A stretch of DNA of 64,000 nt from an uncultured Pelagibacteraceae bacterium (lineage in GTDB: Bacteria; Pseudomonadota; Alphaproteobacteria; Pelagibacterales; Pelagibacteraceae). The stretch covers positions 1 to 64,000 of the forward strand of contig CACBHZ010000001.1 in assembly GCA_902539195.1 (NCBI GenBank). Direction: 5' to 3'. Position numbers and translations under genes: made by a program. The notes beneath the pieces were generated by a model, which saw only the letters and a list, made by a program, of their open reading frames with translations, ran no database searches and was not told the origin of the DNA. Each line of letters starts with the position of its first letter. Position 1 is the first letter of the stretch. Positions 1 through 10,053 of this stretch are shown here, piece after piece.

Positions 1-2
1 CT

Positions 3-478
<476 letters not shown>

Positions 479-479
<1 letters not shown>

Positions 480-877
480 TGAGCAATCATTTTAATATAG
501 ATATTGTAAATCCAGAACAATCTTTTCTTTCTAAAGACAATGTATTTGAAGTTGTAATTCCTGCTGTAGAAGGAGAGATTGGTATTCTTAAAGACCATAT
601 TCCAATTATCTCTTTTTTAAAACCAGGTATAATTAGAGTATTCTCTGAGTCTGAGGAACAAAGTTTTTATGTTGAAGATGGTATTGTCGAATTTAAAGAC
701 AATACATTATCTGTATTAACTAGTTCAATTTTTGATTTAAAGGATGCTGATAAAAATTTTGTATCTGAATCGATAAGCAGCGCTGAAGCAGAATTATCAA
801 AAGATAATATCGACGATCAAAAAAGATTTCTTTTAAATCACAAAGTCGAAGTTCTAAAATCTATAAGTATTAATTAA
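479..877 (+). CDS. atpC: ATP synthase F1 subunit epsilon
   Basis: N-terminal epsilon beta-sandwich motif (FNIDIVNPEQSFLS...VIPAVEGEIGIL); overlaps atpD stop. Confidence 0.92.
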
Positions 878-1346
878 CTACTTTTTCTAGTTCTTTTTGA
901 ATTTCTTGGTAAACATGAAGTTTAAAATCTACAACTTTAGTTGTTAAATCTTTAATATCTATCCATTTCCAATCTAAAAATTCAGGATGTTTAGTTTTAA
1001 TGTTAATTTCATTTTCCTCTCCATTAAACTTTACAATAAACCATTTTTGCTTTTGGCCTTTATATTTTCCTTTCCAAATAATTCCTAAGAGGCGATCAGG
1101 AAGATCGTAAGTTGTGTATTTGCTTATTTCTTTAATTAGCTTTACTGACTTTATGCTTGTTTCCTCTTCAAGTTCCCTCAACGCTGCATCAAAATAATTT
1201 TCACCCTCATCAATACCGCCTTGAGGCATTTGCCAAAAATCAGCAGGATTATCAATTCTTTTTGCAACAAATAACTTGTTTTCTTTATTTAAGACTGCGA
1301 TACCAACACCATTTCTTAATGGAAGTTTTTGAAATTTTTCTTTCAT
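870..1346 (-). CDS. rppH: RNA pyrophosphohydrolase (Nudix hydrolase)
   Basis: Nudix box GGIDEGENYFDAALRELEEET; QMPQGG motif. Confidence 0.92.
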   Translation of the reverse strand: MKEKFQKLPLRNGVGIAVLNKENKLFVAKRIDNPADFWQMPQGGIDEGENYFDAALRELEEETSIKSVKLIKEISKYTTYDLPDRLLGIIWKGKYKGQKQKWFIVKFNGEENEINIKTKHPEFLDWKWIDIKDLTTKVVDFKLHVYQEIQKELEKVVN

Positions 1347-1348
1347 TC

Positions 1349-2482
1349 TTAACCATTTAATAATTTAAGAGCAAATTCCAACTGGTTATCAGTATCTGTA
1401 TTTATTCTAAATTCATCTGAACCTTCGGCAATAACTATATCTGGATTTACACCTACTCTTGAAATTGATTTACCTGATGGGAGATAATATTTAGAAACAG
1501 TAAGTCTTATGGCACCTTCATTATCTAAAGGAATAATTGACTGAACTGACCCTTTTCCATATGTACTCTCTCCTACTAATATTGCTCTTTTGTGATCTTG
1601 TAGTGCTCCTGCAACAATTTCAGATGCTGATGCAGACCCATAATTAATCAAAATAAGCATTGTTTCTCCATCAATAATATCTCCTTTTTTTGCAAACCAT
1701 TTTCTATTTTCATACTTTCTTTTACTTTTTGTTGAAACTATTTCTCCATTTTCTAAAAAATAATCTGAAATCTTTATTGCTTGAGATAACAATCCACCAG
1801 GATTATTTCTTAAATCTAATATGTAATTTTTAATTTTCTTATTTTTCTTAAATTCTTTAATTTTATTTTTTATTTGTTTACTACTATTTTCATTGAATGA
1901 TGTTAATCTTATATAAGCTGTCTGATCATCTTTTATTTCAGACTTTACAGATGCAACTTGTATAATTTCTCTTGTAATTGTAAATATAAGTGCTTTTCTT
2001 TCTCCCCTTCTTCTAACAGTAATTTCGATATCAGATCCAACTGGGCCTCTCATTAATTCTACAGCTTCAGAAAGAGTTTTTCCTTGAACTTGAACATCAT
2101 CAATTTTAACAATATAGTCTCCAGCTTTAACGCCAACCTCCTCAGCTGGTGAGTTATCAATTGGAGAAATTACTTTTACGACACCAGCCTCCATACTGAC
2201 TTCAATGCCCAATCCTCCAAATTCTCCGCTAGTCTCAGTTTGCATATTTTTAAACGAGTCCGGAGACATATATGCTGAATAGGGATCCAAAGATTGCAAA
2301 ACACCGTTTATAGCAGCATCCATTGCTTCACTCTGATTTACTTCATCAACATATTCTTTATTAATTTTATCTAAGACTTCGCTGAATAAATCGATTTTTT
2401 TGTAAATATCGTTTTCATTACTAAAAATTGGGTTTGTAAATATGAAAAAAAATAAAGAAGCTATTAGGTATATTTTTTTCAT
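1349..2482 (-). CDS. ctpA: S41 family C-terminal processing peptidase with PDZ domain
   Basis: PDZ (GGLGIEVSMEAG...SPAEEVGVKAGD) and S41 catalytic motifs (NYGSASASEI, GKGSVQ). Confidence 0.93.
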   Translation of the reverse strand: MKKIYLIASLFFFIFTNPIFSNENDIYKKIDLFSEVLDKINKEYVDEVNQSEAMDAAINGVLQSLDPYSAYMSPDSFKNMQTETSGEFGGLGIEVSMEAGVVKVISPIDNSPAEEVGVKAGDYIVKIDDVQVQGKTLSEAVELMRGPVGSDIEITVRRRGERKALIFTITREIIQVASVKSEIKDDQTAYIRLTSFNENSSKQIKNKIKEFKKNKKIKNYILDLRNNPGGLLSQAIKISDYFLENGEIVSTKSKRKYENRKWFAKKGDIIDGETMLILINYGSASASEIVAGALQDHKRAILVGESTYGKGSVQSIIPLDNEGAIRLTVSKYYLPSGKSISRVGVNPDIVIAEGSDEFRINTDTDNQLEFALKLLNG

Positions 2483-2829
2483 ATGATCAGTTTTTCTTTA
2501 GGAATTAATTCTGACCACATTTTTTCTAATTCGTAAAATTTTCTTTTTTCAGGATTAAAAATATGAACTATTAAGTCTATTCCATCTACAAGCTTCCAAT
2601 CATTGCTATCTTTTCCTTCAATCTTACAATTATTCACACCATTAATTTTTAATTTTTCAAAAACTTGTTCAGATAAAGCTTGAATATGTCTTGATGATGT
2701 ACCACTAGCTATAATCATGAAGTCCGCAACTGATGATTTTCCTTCGAGATCTATTGAAACTATGTCTAAGGCTTTATTAATATCAAGCGTTTTGATTATT
2801 TCATCTTTAAGAGCTGATATTTTTTCCAT
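2479..2829 (-). CDS. rsfS: Ribosome silencing factor
   Basis: DUF143/Iojap family pattern (ADFMIIASGTSSRHIQALSEQV, DWKLVDGIDLIVHIF). Confidence 0.93.
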   Translation of the reverse strand: MEKISALKDEIIKTLDINKALDIVSIDLEGKSSVADFMIIASGTSSRHIQALSEQVFEKLKINGVNNCKIEGKDSNDWKLVDGIDLIVHIFNPEKRKFYELEKMWSELIPKEKLII

Positions 2830-2846
2830 TAATTAAATAAAGAGTA

Positions 2847-3389
2847 TCAAATTTTTCTTAATTGAGAAGATGAAATATTGACTTTATTAAACTTTATAAA
2901 TTCAACTGATTTTTTATTATATTTCTTAAATGATTTAGATTTAAAAGCCTTTGATTTGTATCCATTTCGATCAAATACCAATATTTTGCACATTTTTGTT
3001 ATTGAATTGTACCCTTTCCATTTATGAAAATTTATTAGGTTATCGGCCCCCATTAAAAAAAATATTTCTGAATGTTTAAATTTTTTTTTTAAATATTTAA
3101 TTAAATCTACTGTACGATTAGATTTTATTATTTCTTCAAAACATTTAACTTTTATAAATTTATTATTTTTATTAATTTTTTTTGCATAAGCTGTTCTTTT
3201 ATATAGATCATTTGGATTATTTTTTTTAAATGGATTTTGTTTTGTTATAGCCCATATAACTTGGCTCAAATCATAATTTTTTTTTGCTAATTTAGAAATT
3301 CTTACATGACCAACATGTGCTGGATCAAACGATCCACCGAGTACACCAATTTTTTTATTTTCTAATTTGCCCTGTACCATAAACTTCAT
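2847..3389 (-). CDS. nadD: Nicotinate-nucleotide adenylyltransferase
   Basis: GVLGGSFDPAHVGHVRI nucleotidyltransferase motif; ISSSQLRK near C-terminus. Confidence 0.9.
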   Translation of the reverse strand: MKFMVQGKLENKKIGVLGGSFDPAHVGHVRISKLAKKNYDLSQVIWAITKQNPFKKNNPNDLYKRTAYAKKINKNNKFIKVKCFEEIIKSNRTVDLIKYLKKKFKHSEIFFLMGADNLINFHKWKGYNSITKMCKILVFDRNGYKSKAFKSKSFKKYNKKSVEFIKFNKVNISSSQLRKI

Positions 3390-4602
3390 ATTTATAACTT
3401 ACTAATTGATTTAGACCGACAGGACCTCTTGGTGGCAAGGTGTTTGTTGAAATTCCAACCTCTCCACCAAAACCAAATTCTCCTCCGTCAGCAAATTGTG
3501 TTGATGAATTTTGAATAGCAATAGAGCTTTTTACATTCTTAATAAAGAATTTTGCTGTGTTTTTGTTTTTGGTTACTATTGCATCTGTATGCATAGTTCC
3601 ATATTTGTTGATATGGGCAACTGCTTCTTTGACATTATTCACTAATTTAACTGAAATAATCGGTGAAAGATGTTCTTTTGACCAAGTATTATTATTTGCA
3701 GGATATGTTTTGCCTTTAAATAAATTACTTATTTTTTTATCAGCTAAAATTTTACAACCGCTTTTAGCTAGTGAATTTAAAATTAAATTCACTGATTTCG
3801 ATTTACTTTTATGTATTAAGAGAGTTTCAGTTGCACCACATATACTAGTATTTCTCAACTTAGCATTTAATACTATTTTGTTTGCCATATTATCTTCTGC
3901 CTCTTTATCAATATATGTATGACAAATTCCTTCCAAATGACCAATAACTGGAACCTTTGAAAGTTGTTTAACTTTTTTTACTAAATTTTTTCCGCCTCGT
4001 GGTATTACAACATCAATGGAGTTTTCCATTTTTGATAATAAATAATCGACGAGTTTTCTGCTCTTGTTATTTATAAACTGGACATAATTTTCGTTTACTT
4101 TATTTTTTTTTAGAGCTTTCCTAAATAAATTTACTAAAATTTTATTACTATTGTAGGCTTCGGAACCACCTCTTAATATAACAGCATTTCCAGATTTAAA
4201 ACATAGTGCTGATACATCCGAAGTAACATTGGGTCTACTTTCAAATATTACGCCTATAACTCCTATTGGTATTGTAACTCTTCTAATTTCAAGTCCATTT
4301 GGCCTTTTCCATTTGGAAGTTACTTGATCTATAGGATCTTTAAAAGAAGTAATAGTTTTAACAGAGTCAATTATACTTTTTAATTTATTATTACTAAGAG
4401 TGAGTCTTTGAATTAAGTTTTCTTTTAATTTTTTTCCTCTTGCATAAAAAATATCTTTCTTATTTTCGCTAATAATTTTATTCTTATTAATCTCAATTAA
4501 TTTTACAAAATCTTTTAAAACTTTATTCTTTTTTTTTGGACTAATACTTGAATTCAAAGCTTTTCTAGAATTCAATCCAATTTTTTTAAGTAGTTTACTC
4601 AT
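3355..4602 (-). CDS. proA: Glutamate-5-semialdehyde dehydrogenase
   Basis: Full-length ProA with PIGVIGVIFESRPNVTSD and GEVGISTNTLPPRGPVG. Confidence 0.96.
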   Translation of the reverse strand: MSKLLKKIGLNSRKALNSSISPKKKNKVLKDFVKLIEINKNKIISENKKDIFYARGKKLKENLIQRLTLSNNKLKSIIDSVKTITSFKDPIDQVTSKWKRPNGLEIRRVTIPIGVIGVIFESRPNVTSDVSALCFKSGNAVILRGGSEAYNSNKILVNLFRKALKKNKVNENYVQFINNKSRKLVDYLLSKMENSIDVVIPRGGKNLVKKVKQLSKVPVIGHLEGICHTYIDKEAEDNMANKIVLNAKLRNTSICGATETLLIHKSKSKSVNLILNSLAKSGCKILADKKISNLFKGKTYPANNNTWSKEHLSPIISVKLVNNVKEAVAHINKYGTMHTDAIVTKNKNTAKFFIKNVKSSIAIQNSSTQFADGGEFGFGGEVGISTNTLPPRGPVGLNQLVSYKYEVYGTGQIRK

Positions 4603-5708
4603 TAAATTTTAACCATATCATCTTTATGTATAACCTCAGACTTTGTAACATAGCCTAAAAGATTACTAATTTTGTTAGAATGTTCTCCTTTTATTTTGGA
4701 TATCTCATCAGATGTAAAACTGCTCAACCCTCTTGCAAATTCTTTGTTATTTTTATCCAAAATTCTAACATGATCACCTTTAACAAATTTTCCTGAAACT
4801 TTTCTAATACCTGCAGCTAATAAACTTTTTCCATTTTTTAAAGCATTTAAAGCACCATCATCTATAATAATTTCTCCTTTTGGAGATATAGAGCTAATTA
4901 TCCATTTTTTTCTTGCATCTAATTTAGATACTTTTGGCAAAAACCATGTCCCAGAATTATGTTCCAGTATATTTTTAATTGGTCTTTTAATTAAACCATT
5001 TGCAATAGCCATATAGCAACCCGAGACTTGACATACTTTTGCAGCATCAATTTTCGTTTTCATTCCACCAGTACCATACTCACTTGTGCTTTTACTTGAA
5101 AAATTTTCAATTTTAGAATCAATATTTTTTATTTCTTTAATCAATTTAGCATTTTTATGAATTTTTGGGTTTTTAGAATACAATCCATCAACATCAGACA
5201 ATAATATTAAACAATCTGCACCTGATATTTGTGCAACTCTTGATGCTAATCTGTCATTATCTCCGTATTTAATTTCAGAAGTTGCAATACTATCATTTTC
5301 ATTAACAACAGGCACAAAATTAAGCTCAAATAAGTTTTCGAAAGTTCTTTTAGCATTTATAGCTCTTCTTCTTTGTTCAGTATCTTCTAAAGTAATTAAA
5401 ATTTGAGAAATATTTATTTTATTTGAGCTAAATGTCTTTTTAAAAAGATTCATTAATTCTATTTGTCCAATTGATGCAACAGCTTGGCTTTTATCAAGCT
5501 TTAAAGTTTTTTTATTTAATTGTAATTTTTTACACCCTAAAGCAATTGCTCCAGAACTCACTATAACAATGTTTTTTTTAAGTTTTTGTAACTCTTTAAT
5601 ATCTTTAGCAAATTCCAAAAGCCATTTTTCTCTAATAATTTTATTGTCATTTATTAATAAAGATGAACCTATTTTTATTACTACAGTTTTGGAGTCCTTA
5701 AGATACAT
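4602..5708 (-). CDS. proB: Glutamate 5-kinase with PUA domain
   Basis: VIKIGSSLL, YGDNDRLASRVA, GTGGMKTKIDAA motifs plus C-terminal PUA-like region. Confidence 0.96.
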   Translation of the reverse strand: MYLKDSKTVVIKIGSSLLINDNKIIREKWLLEFAKDIKELQKLKKNIVIVSSGAIALGCKKLQLNKKTLKLDKSQAVASIGQIELMNLFKKTFSSNKINISQILITLEDTEQRRRAINAKRTFENLFELNFVPVVNENDSIATSEIKYGDNDRLASRVAQISGADCLILLSDVDGLYSKNPKIHKNAKLIKEIKNIDSKIENFSSKSTSEYGTGGMKTKIDAAKVCQVSGCYMAIANGLIKRPIKNILEHNSGTWFLPKVSKLDARKKWIISSISPKGEIIIDDGALNALKNGKSLLAAGIRKVSGKFVKGDHVRILDKNNKEFARGLSSFTSDEISKIKGEHSNKISNLLGYVTKSEVIHKDDMVKI

Positions 5709-6681
5709 AGTTTACCAACTTTGACTTTATATCTGATACTGATTTTTTATCCATTGTTGACATTAAAAAGATATTTTTTTTTAATTTATTCTTGAGTTTT
5801 TTTATCTTGTCTTTTTTTTCCTCTTCATCAATTAAGTCAGTTTTATTTAAAACTACTATTTCTTTTTTTTTAACTAAATCTTTACTGTATTTTGATAATT
5901 CTTTTCTGACTTGATTGTAAGAAATAAATAAATCATCTTCAGTTATATCTATTAAATGCAGCAAAGTTTTGCACCTTTCTATATGTTTTAAAAACTTTAT
6001 TCCAAGACCAGTTCCAGTATGAGCACCCTCAATTAAGCCAGGTATATCTGCTAAAGTAACTTCTTTGTCATCATAACTAGCAACACCAAGATTTGGATTA
6101 ATTGTAGTAAATTTATAGTTTGCTATTTTTGGATTTGCACTTGTCATTGATGCAAGCAAGCTGGATTTCCCAGCATTGGGCAATCCTATGATACCGATAT
6201 CAGCAATTGTTTTTAGTTGAAGCCAAATCCAAAATTCCTCTCCTTGACCCCCTTTTGTAAATTTCTTTGGGGCTCTATTGGTTGAGGACTTAAATCTTGT
6301 ATTTCCAAATCCTCCTTTACCTCCGCTTGCTACTAAAAATTCCTCTTTCTGACTTTTAAAGTCATAAATAAGTGTTTTATTATCTTCTTCAAATACTTGT
6401 GTTCCTAAAGGTACTTTTAAATATAAATCTTCGCCACCTTTCCCAGTTTTGTTTTTTCCGCTGCCATCTTTTCCTCTTTCAGCTTTGAAGTGTTGTTGAT
6501 ACCTGTAATCAATCAAAGTATTAAGATTTCTTTCACTAATAAGAATTACAGATCCTCCTTTCCCTCCATCGCCGCCATCAGGGCCACCAAACTCTACAAA
6601 TTTTTCCCTACGAAAACTTGGAGATCCCGACCCTCCGTTGCCAGCTTTTACATATATCTTAACTTGATCTAGAAATTTCAT
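5698..6681 (-). CDS. obgE: GTPase Obg/CgtA
   Basis: Gly-rich Obg fold plus G1 GLPNAGKSSLL, G3 DIPGLIEGAH, G4 NKTD. Confidence 0.97.
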   Translation of the reverse strand: MKFLDQVKIYVKAGNGGSGSPSFRREKFVEFGGPDGGDGGKGGSVILISERNLNTLIDYRYQQHFKAERGKDGSGKNKTGKGGEDLYLKVPLGTQVFEEDNKTLIYDFKSQKEEFLVASGGKGGFGNTRFKSSTNRAPKKFTKGGQGEEFWIWLQLKTIADIGIIGLPNAGKSSLLASMTSANPKIANYKFTTINPNLGVASYDDKEVTLADIPGLIEGAHTGTGLGIKFLKHIERCKTLLHLIDITEDDLFISYNQVRKELSKYSKDLVKKKEIVVLNKTDLIDEEEKKDKIKKLKNKLKKNIFLMSTMDKKSVSDIKSKLVNYVS

Positions 6682-6708
6682 ATAACAACTATGTGAGTGT
6701 TGTATCTA

Positions 6709-6963
6709 TTAATTGGGCTTTACAGAAACGTAAGTTCTATCAGATTTTGATTTTTTAAACTCTACTTTACCTTTAACAACTGAAAATATCGAATGGTCTT
6801 TACCCATGCCAACATTTTCTCCAGGAAATATTTTAGTTCCCCTTTGTCTTACAATAATGTTGCCAGGCAAAACCATCTCGCCACCATATTTTTTCACACC
6901 AAGTCTACGACCTGCACTATCTCTTCCGTTTCTTGACGATCCACCTGCTTTTTTCGTTGCCAT
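6709..6963 (-). CDS. rpmA: 50S ribosomal protein L27
   Basis: [29 protein letters not shown]. Confidence 0.97.
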   Translation of the reverse strand: MATKKAGGSSRNGRDSAGRRLGVKKYGGEMVLPGNIIVRQRGTKIFPGENVGMGKDHSIFSVVKGKVEFKKSKSDRTYVSVKPN

Positions 6964-6973
6964 AAATTACTTT

Positions 6974-7375
6974 TTATTTAGCTGCTTCCTTAGTTTCAAC
7001 TGTTTTTTTTGATGGTATTTCTTTTCTTTTTTCTGCTTCAGAAATAACTTTACCATCTTTTGAATAGATTTTACTTATTCTTACCATTGTAAATTTTTGT
7101 CTATGACCATTTTTTCTTCTCGAATTTTGCCTTCTCCTTTTTTTAAAAATAAGAACTGTTCTGTTTTTTCCATTTTTTATTAATTCAGCTTCAACTTTAG
7201 CTCCACTAATTGTCGGTTCTCCTAACTCTAAATTTTTATCATCTCCATAAGCTAGTATTTCATTAAACTCTATTTTTGAATTTTCTTTTGAATCTTCGAG
7301 CTTTTCAACTTTGAGAATCTCTCCAGCTTTCACTTTATACTGTTTACCACCTGTTTGAATTACCGCGAATGACAT
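6974..7375 (-). CDS. rplU: 50S ribosomal protein L21 with C-terminal extension
   Basis: FAVIQTGGKQYKVKAGE... KKRRRQNSRRKNGHRQ; adjacent to rpmA. Confidence 0.95.
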   Translation of the reverse strand: MSFAVIQTGGKQYKVKAGEILKVEKLEDSKENSKIEFNEILAYGDDKNLELGEPTISGAKVEAELIKNGKNRTVLIFKKRRRQNSRRKNGHRQKFTMVRISKIYSKDGKVISEAEKRKEIPSKKTVETKEAAK

Positions 7376-7401
7376 AGTTAGCCCTAATTTTTATAGTCAG
7401 C

Positions 7402-7429
7402 AATATAGTCTGGGTTGCATCATAGTCAA
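7402..7429 (-). promoter_or_regulatory. Candidate sigma70 promoter for rplU-rpmA
   Basis: Minus strand TTGACT (7424-7429), 16-bp spacer, TATATT (7402-7407), just upstream of rplU start. Confidence 0.6.
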
Positions 7430-7439
7430 GGTTAATAAC

Positions 7440-8159
7440 TTAGAAATTATCCTTTAAATCCCTCAATTTTTTGAAATTTTCTAGATCGTTTGACTTAAGA
7501 AAAATGTTACAATTAAGTTCCTCACCAATCGTTGATGGCATACTAGTTTTACCTTGTTTAATTTTTTCTTTAATTTCTTTAATTTTGTTTAGTAATTCAT
7601 TGTTATTGGAATCTTGTGCTAAACAAAATTCAGAATTCTTTAAAGTATATTCATGTCCACAATAAATTTTTGTATCTTTATCTAAATTTTTTAAAACTTG
7701 TAGTGAGTTGTACATTTGCTCATAACTCCCTTCAAAAATTCTTCCACATCCCATAGAGAATAAAGTATCTCCTGTAAAAATTAACTTATTTTTAAAAAAA
7801 TGAAAACAGATATGACCTAATGTATGGCCAGGGACATGATATATTTTTGCTTCAAAAATATCTTTCTTCCAAATTTCACCATCACTTAAGCAAATATCAA
7901 TTTGAGGTATTCTATTTTTATCTCCAATATAACCTATTACTTCTGCATTAAATTTTTTTTTTAATTCTTCATTCCCGCCAACATGGTCATGATGATGATG
8001 TGTATTTAATATATATTTTAAATTTAATTTATTTTTCTGTAAATAATTTATAATTGGATCTGCTTCACCAGGATCAACAACACAACAATTTCTATTAGCT
8101 TCATTAATTAAAATGTAAGAAAAATTATCTTCCAGACACTTAATAATTTCTACTTTCAT
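7440..8159 (-). CDS. gloB: Hydroxyacylglutathione hydrolase (glyoxalase II)
   Basis: Metallo-beta-lactamase THHHHDHVGG motif, GHTLGHICF, FTGDTLFSMGCGR. Confidence 0.92.
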   Translation of the reverse strand: MKVEIIKCLEDNFSYILINEANRNCCVVDPGEADPIINYLQKNKLNLKYILNTHHHHDHVGGNEELKKKFNAEVIGYIGDKNRIPQIDICLSDGEIWKKDIFEAKIYHVPGHTLGHICFHFFKNKLIFTGDTLFSMGCGRIFEGSYEQMYNSLQVLKNLDKDTKIYCGHEYTLKNSEFCLAQDSNNNELLNKIKEIKEKIKQGKTSMPSTIGEELNCNIFLKSNDLENFKKLRDLKDNF

Positions 8160-8756
8160 TTAACTTTCTATTAAAAATATACCTAAATGAGAGTCAAGAT
8201 TTTTATAATTTAAATTTGATTTATTTATTTCTGAAATTCGACTTTTTTTTAAAGCGATAGACTTAAATATTTTAATATTCTTACTACTGCAAAAATTATA
8301 AAAATCTTTAATTGTACACATATGTAAATTTGGTGTATTGTACCATTCATGAGGTAAATTTTCTGTTACAGGCATTGTGCCTTTAAACAATAATTGTAGT
8401 CTAACTCTCCAGTAACCAAAATTAGGTATAGTAACAATTACTTTTTTTCCTACTTTTAGTAATTCATTAATTACTAATTCAGGATTAAGAAAAGCTTGTA
8501 ATGTTTGGCTTAAAATAACGTAATCAAAAGACGATTTAGGAAATTGTTTTAAATCGCTTTCAGCATTCCCCTCAATTACAGTTAATCCTTTTGATAAACA
8601 ATTTTGAACTTTTTCTTTAGAGATTTCTAGTCCACGAATATCTTTAGTTTTGTTTTCTTGTAAAAATTTCATCAAGTCTCCATTGCCACAACCGACATCT
8701 AGAACTCTAGTATTTTCCTCTATCAAATTAGATATAATGTTAAATTCTTCTTTCAT
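8160..8756 (-). CDS. metW: Methionine biosynthesis protein MetW
   Basis: SAM-methyltransferase fold [12 protein letters not shown]; immediately follows metX (overlapping). Confidence 0.92.
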   Translation of the reverse strand: MKEEFNIISNLIEENTRVLDVGCGNGDLMKFLQENKTKDIRGLEISKEKVQNCLSKGLTVIEGNAESDLKQFPKSSFDYVILSQTLQAFLNPELVINELLKVGKKVIVTIPNFGYWRVRLQLLFKGTMPVTENLPHEWYNTPNLHMCTIKDFYNFCSSKNIKIFKSIALKKSRISEINKSNLNYKNLDSHLGIFLIES

Positions 8757-9873
8757 TTATAACTTTGTAGGTTGAATTAATATAATCGCCAAGTGTCTTT
8801 AGGAAACTTGGAACATCGAGCAAAAATGAGTCATGCCCTTTATCAGATTCTATTTCTACAAATCCGACATCTGCACCAATAGAATTTAGTGCTATAACTA
8901 TTTCTCTATTCTCCGATGTTGGATACAACCAATCTGATGTAAATGATATTACAAAAAATTTTGTTTTAGTTTCTTTGAATGCACCAGATAAGTTTCCTTT
9001 GTACTGTTTGGATAAGTCAAAATAATCCATTGCACGAGTTATATATAAATAACTATTAGCATCAAATCTATCAACAAACACAGATCCTTGGTATCTAAGA
9101 TAACTCTCAATTTGAAAATCTGCCTCAAATCCATATCTCAGGCTATCCCTATCTTGCAATTTTCTTCCAAATTTTTCCTGCAATCCTTTTTCAGAAAGAT
9201 AAGTAATATGTGCTGCCATTCTTGCTACCGCTAACCCTTTGTCAGGATTTAATTTGTAATTACTATAAAATCCATTTTCCCACTTACTGTCAGCCATAAT
9301 TGCCTGTCTTCCTAATTCATTAAACGCTATGTTTTGTGCCGAGTGACTAGATGTGCAAGCAATCGGTATTGCAAGTTTTGCTTTATCTGGAAAATTGGCA
9401 ACAAATTGAAGTACTTGCATTCCACCCATTGAACCACCTACTACAGCAAAAAGTTTTTCAATTTCTAAATATTTAATTAGCTCATGTTGAGCGTTAACCA
9501 TGTCGTTAATAGTTATAATTGGAAAATCAGTTCCTATTTGTTTACCAGTGGACTCATTTATTGTGCTAGGTCCGTAAGATCCCATGCAGCCTCCAATTAC
9601 GTTTGCACAAATCACAAAAAATTTATTTGTATCAATTGGCTTATTTTCTCCAACAACATAACTCCACCAACCATCTTTATTAGTTATTGGGTTTTTTCCA
9701 GAAACATATTGATCTCCAGTCAAAGCATGGAAAACTAATATTGCATTACTTTTTTCACTGTTTAATTTCCCATATGTCTCATATGCTATTGGAAAGTTAT
9801 TAATTTCCTTACCACAATCCAATTTAAGGGGATTTGATATAATTATTTTTTTTGTATCAATATTCTTATTCAT
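8740..9873 (-). CDS. metX: Homoserine O-acyltransferase
   Basis: alpha/beta hydrolase with [33 protein letters not shown]. Confidence 0.94.
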   Translation of the reverse strand: MNKNIDTKKIIISNPLKLDCGKEINNFPIAYETYGKLNSEKSNAILVFHALTGDQYVSGKNPITNKDGWWSYVVGENKPIDTNKFFVICANVIGGCMGSYGPSTINESTGKQIGTDFPIITINDMVNAQHELIKYLEIEKLFAVVGGSMGGMQVLQFVANFPDKAKLAIPIACTSSHSAQNIAFNELGRQAIMADSKWENGFYSNYKLNPDKGLAVARMAAHITYLSEKGLQEKFGRKLQDRDSLRYGFEADFQIESYLRYQGSVFVDRFDANSYLYITRAMDYFDLSKQYKGNLSGAFKETKTKFFVISFTSDWLYPTSENREIVIALNSIGADVGFVEIESDKGHDSFLLDVPSFLKTLGDYINSTYKVINERRI

Positions 9874-9899
9874 AATAATTGTACTGATTGAATTGTGAG

Positions 9900-9957
9900 A
9901 AAAAAAACATTTTAGCGGTTTTTTTATAGCGCTCGCAATTCAGTATAAATCAGCGCA
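9900..9957 (-). ncRNA. SAM-II-type riboswitch upstream of metX
   Basis: Minus strand GCGCUGAUUUAUACUGAAUUGCGAGCGCUAUAAAAAAACCGCUAAAA matches the remembered SAM-II core (GCGC.GAUUUA...UUGC.AGCGC.UAUAAA...GCUAAA); P1 pairing GCGCU/AGCGC; about 30 nt before metX ATG. Confidence 0.82.
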
Positions 9958-10053
9958 TGCAGCTTTTACTTCAAAGGAATTTATATGTCAAATATTGCTC
10001 AATTAATTATTGTTTTATCTAGTTAAAAGACTATTTATAGTGAAATATTTACT

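Noticed and set aside
3557-3922. 121-aa plus-strand ORF antisense to proA
   Set aside because: Fully embedded in a convincing ProA coding region; composition is that of a reverse-complement shadow ORF.
9985-10026. 13-codon ORF MSNIAQLIIVLSS with AAAGGA upstream, preceding hisC-tyrA; considered as a leader peptide
   Set aside because: No His/Tyr/Phe codon enrichment or attenuator hairpin, and the sequence overlaps the likely metX promoter -35 (TTGACA) on the other strand; chance ORF is more likely.
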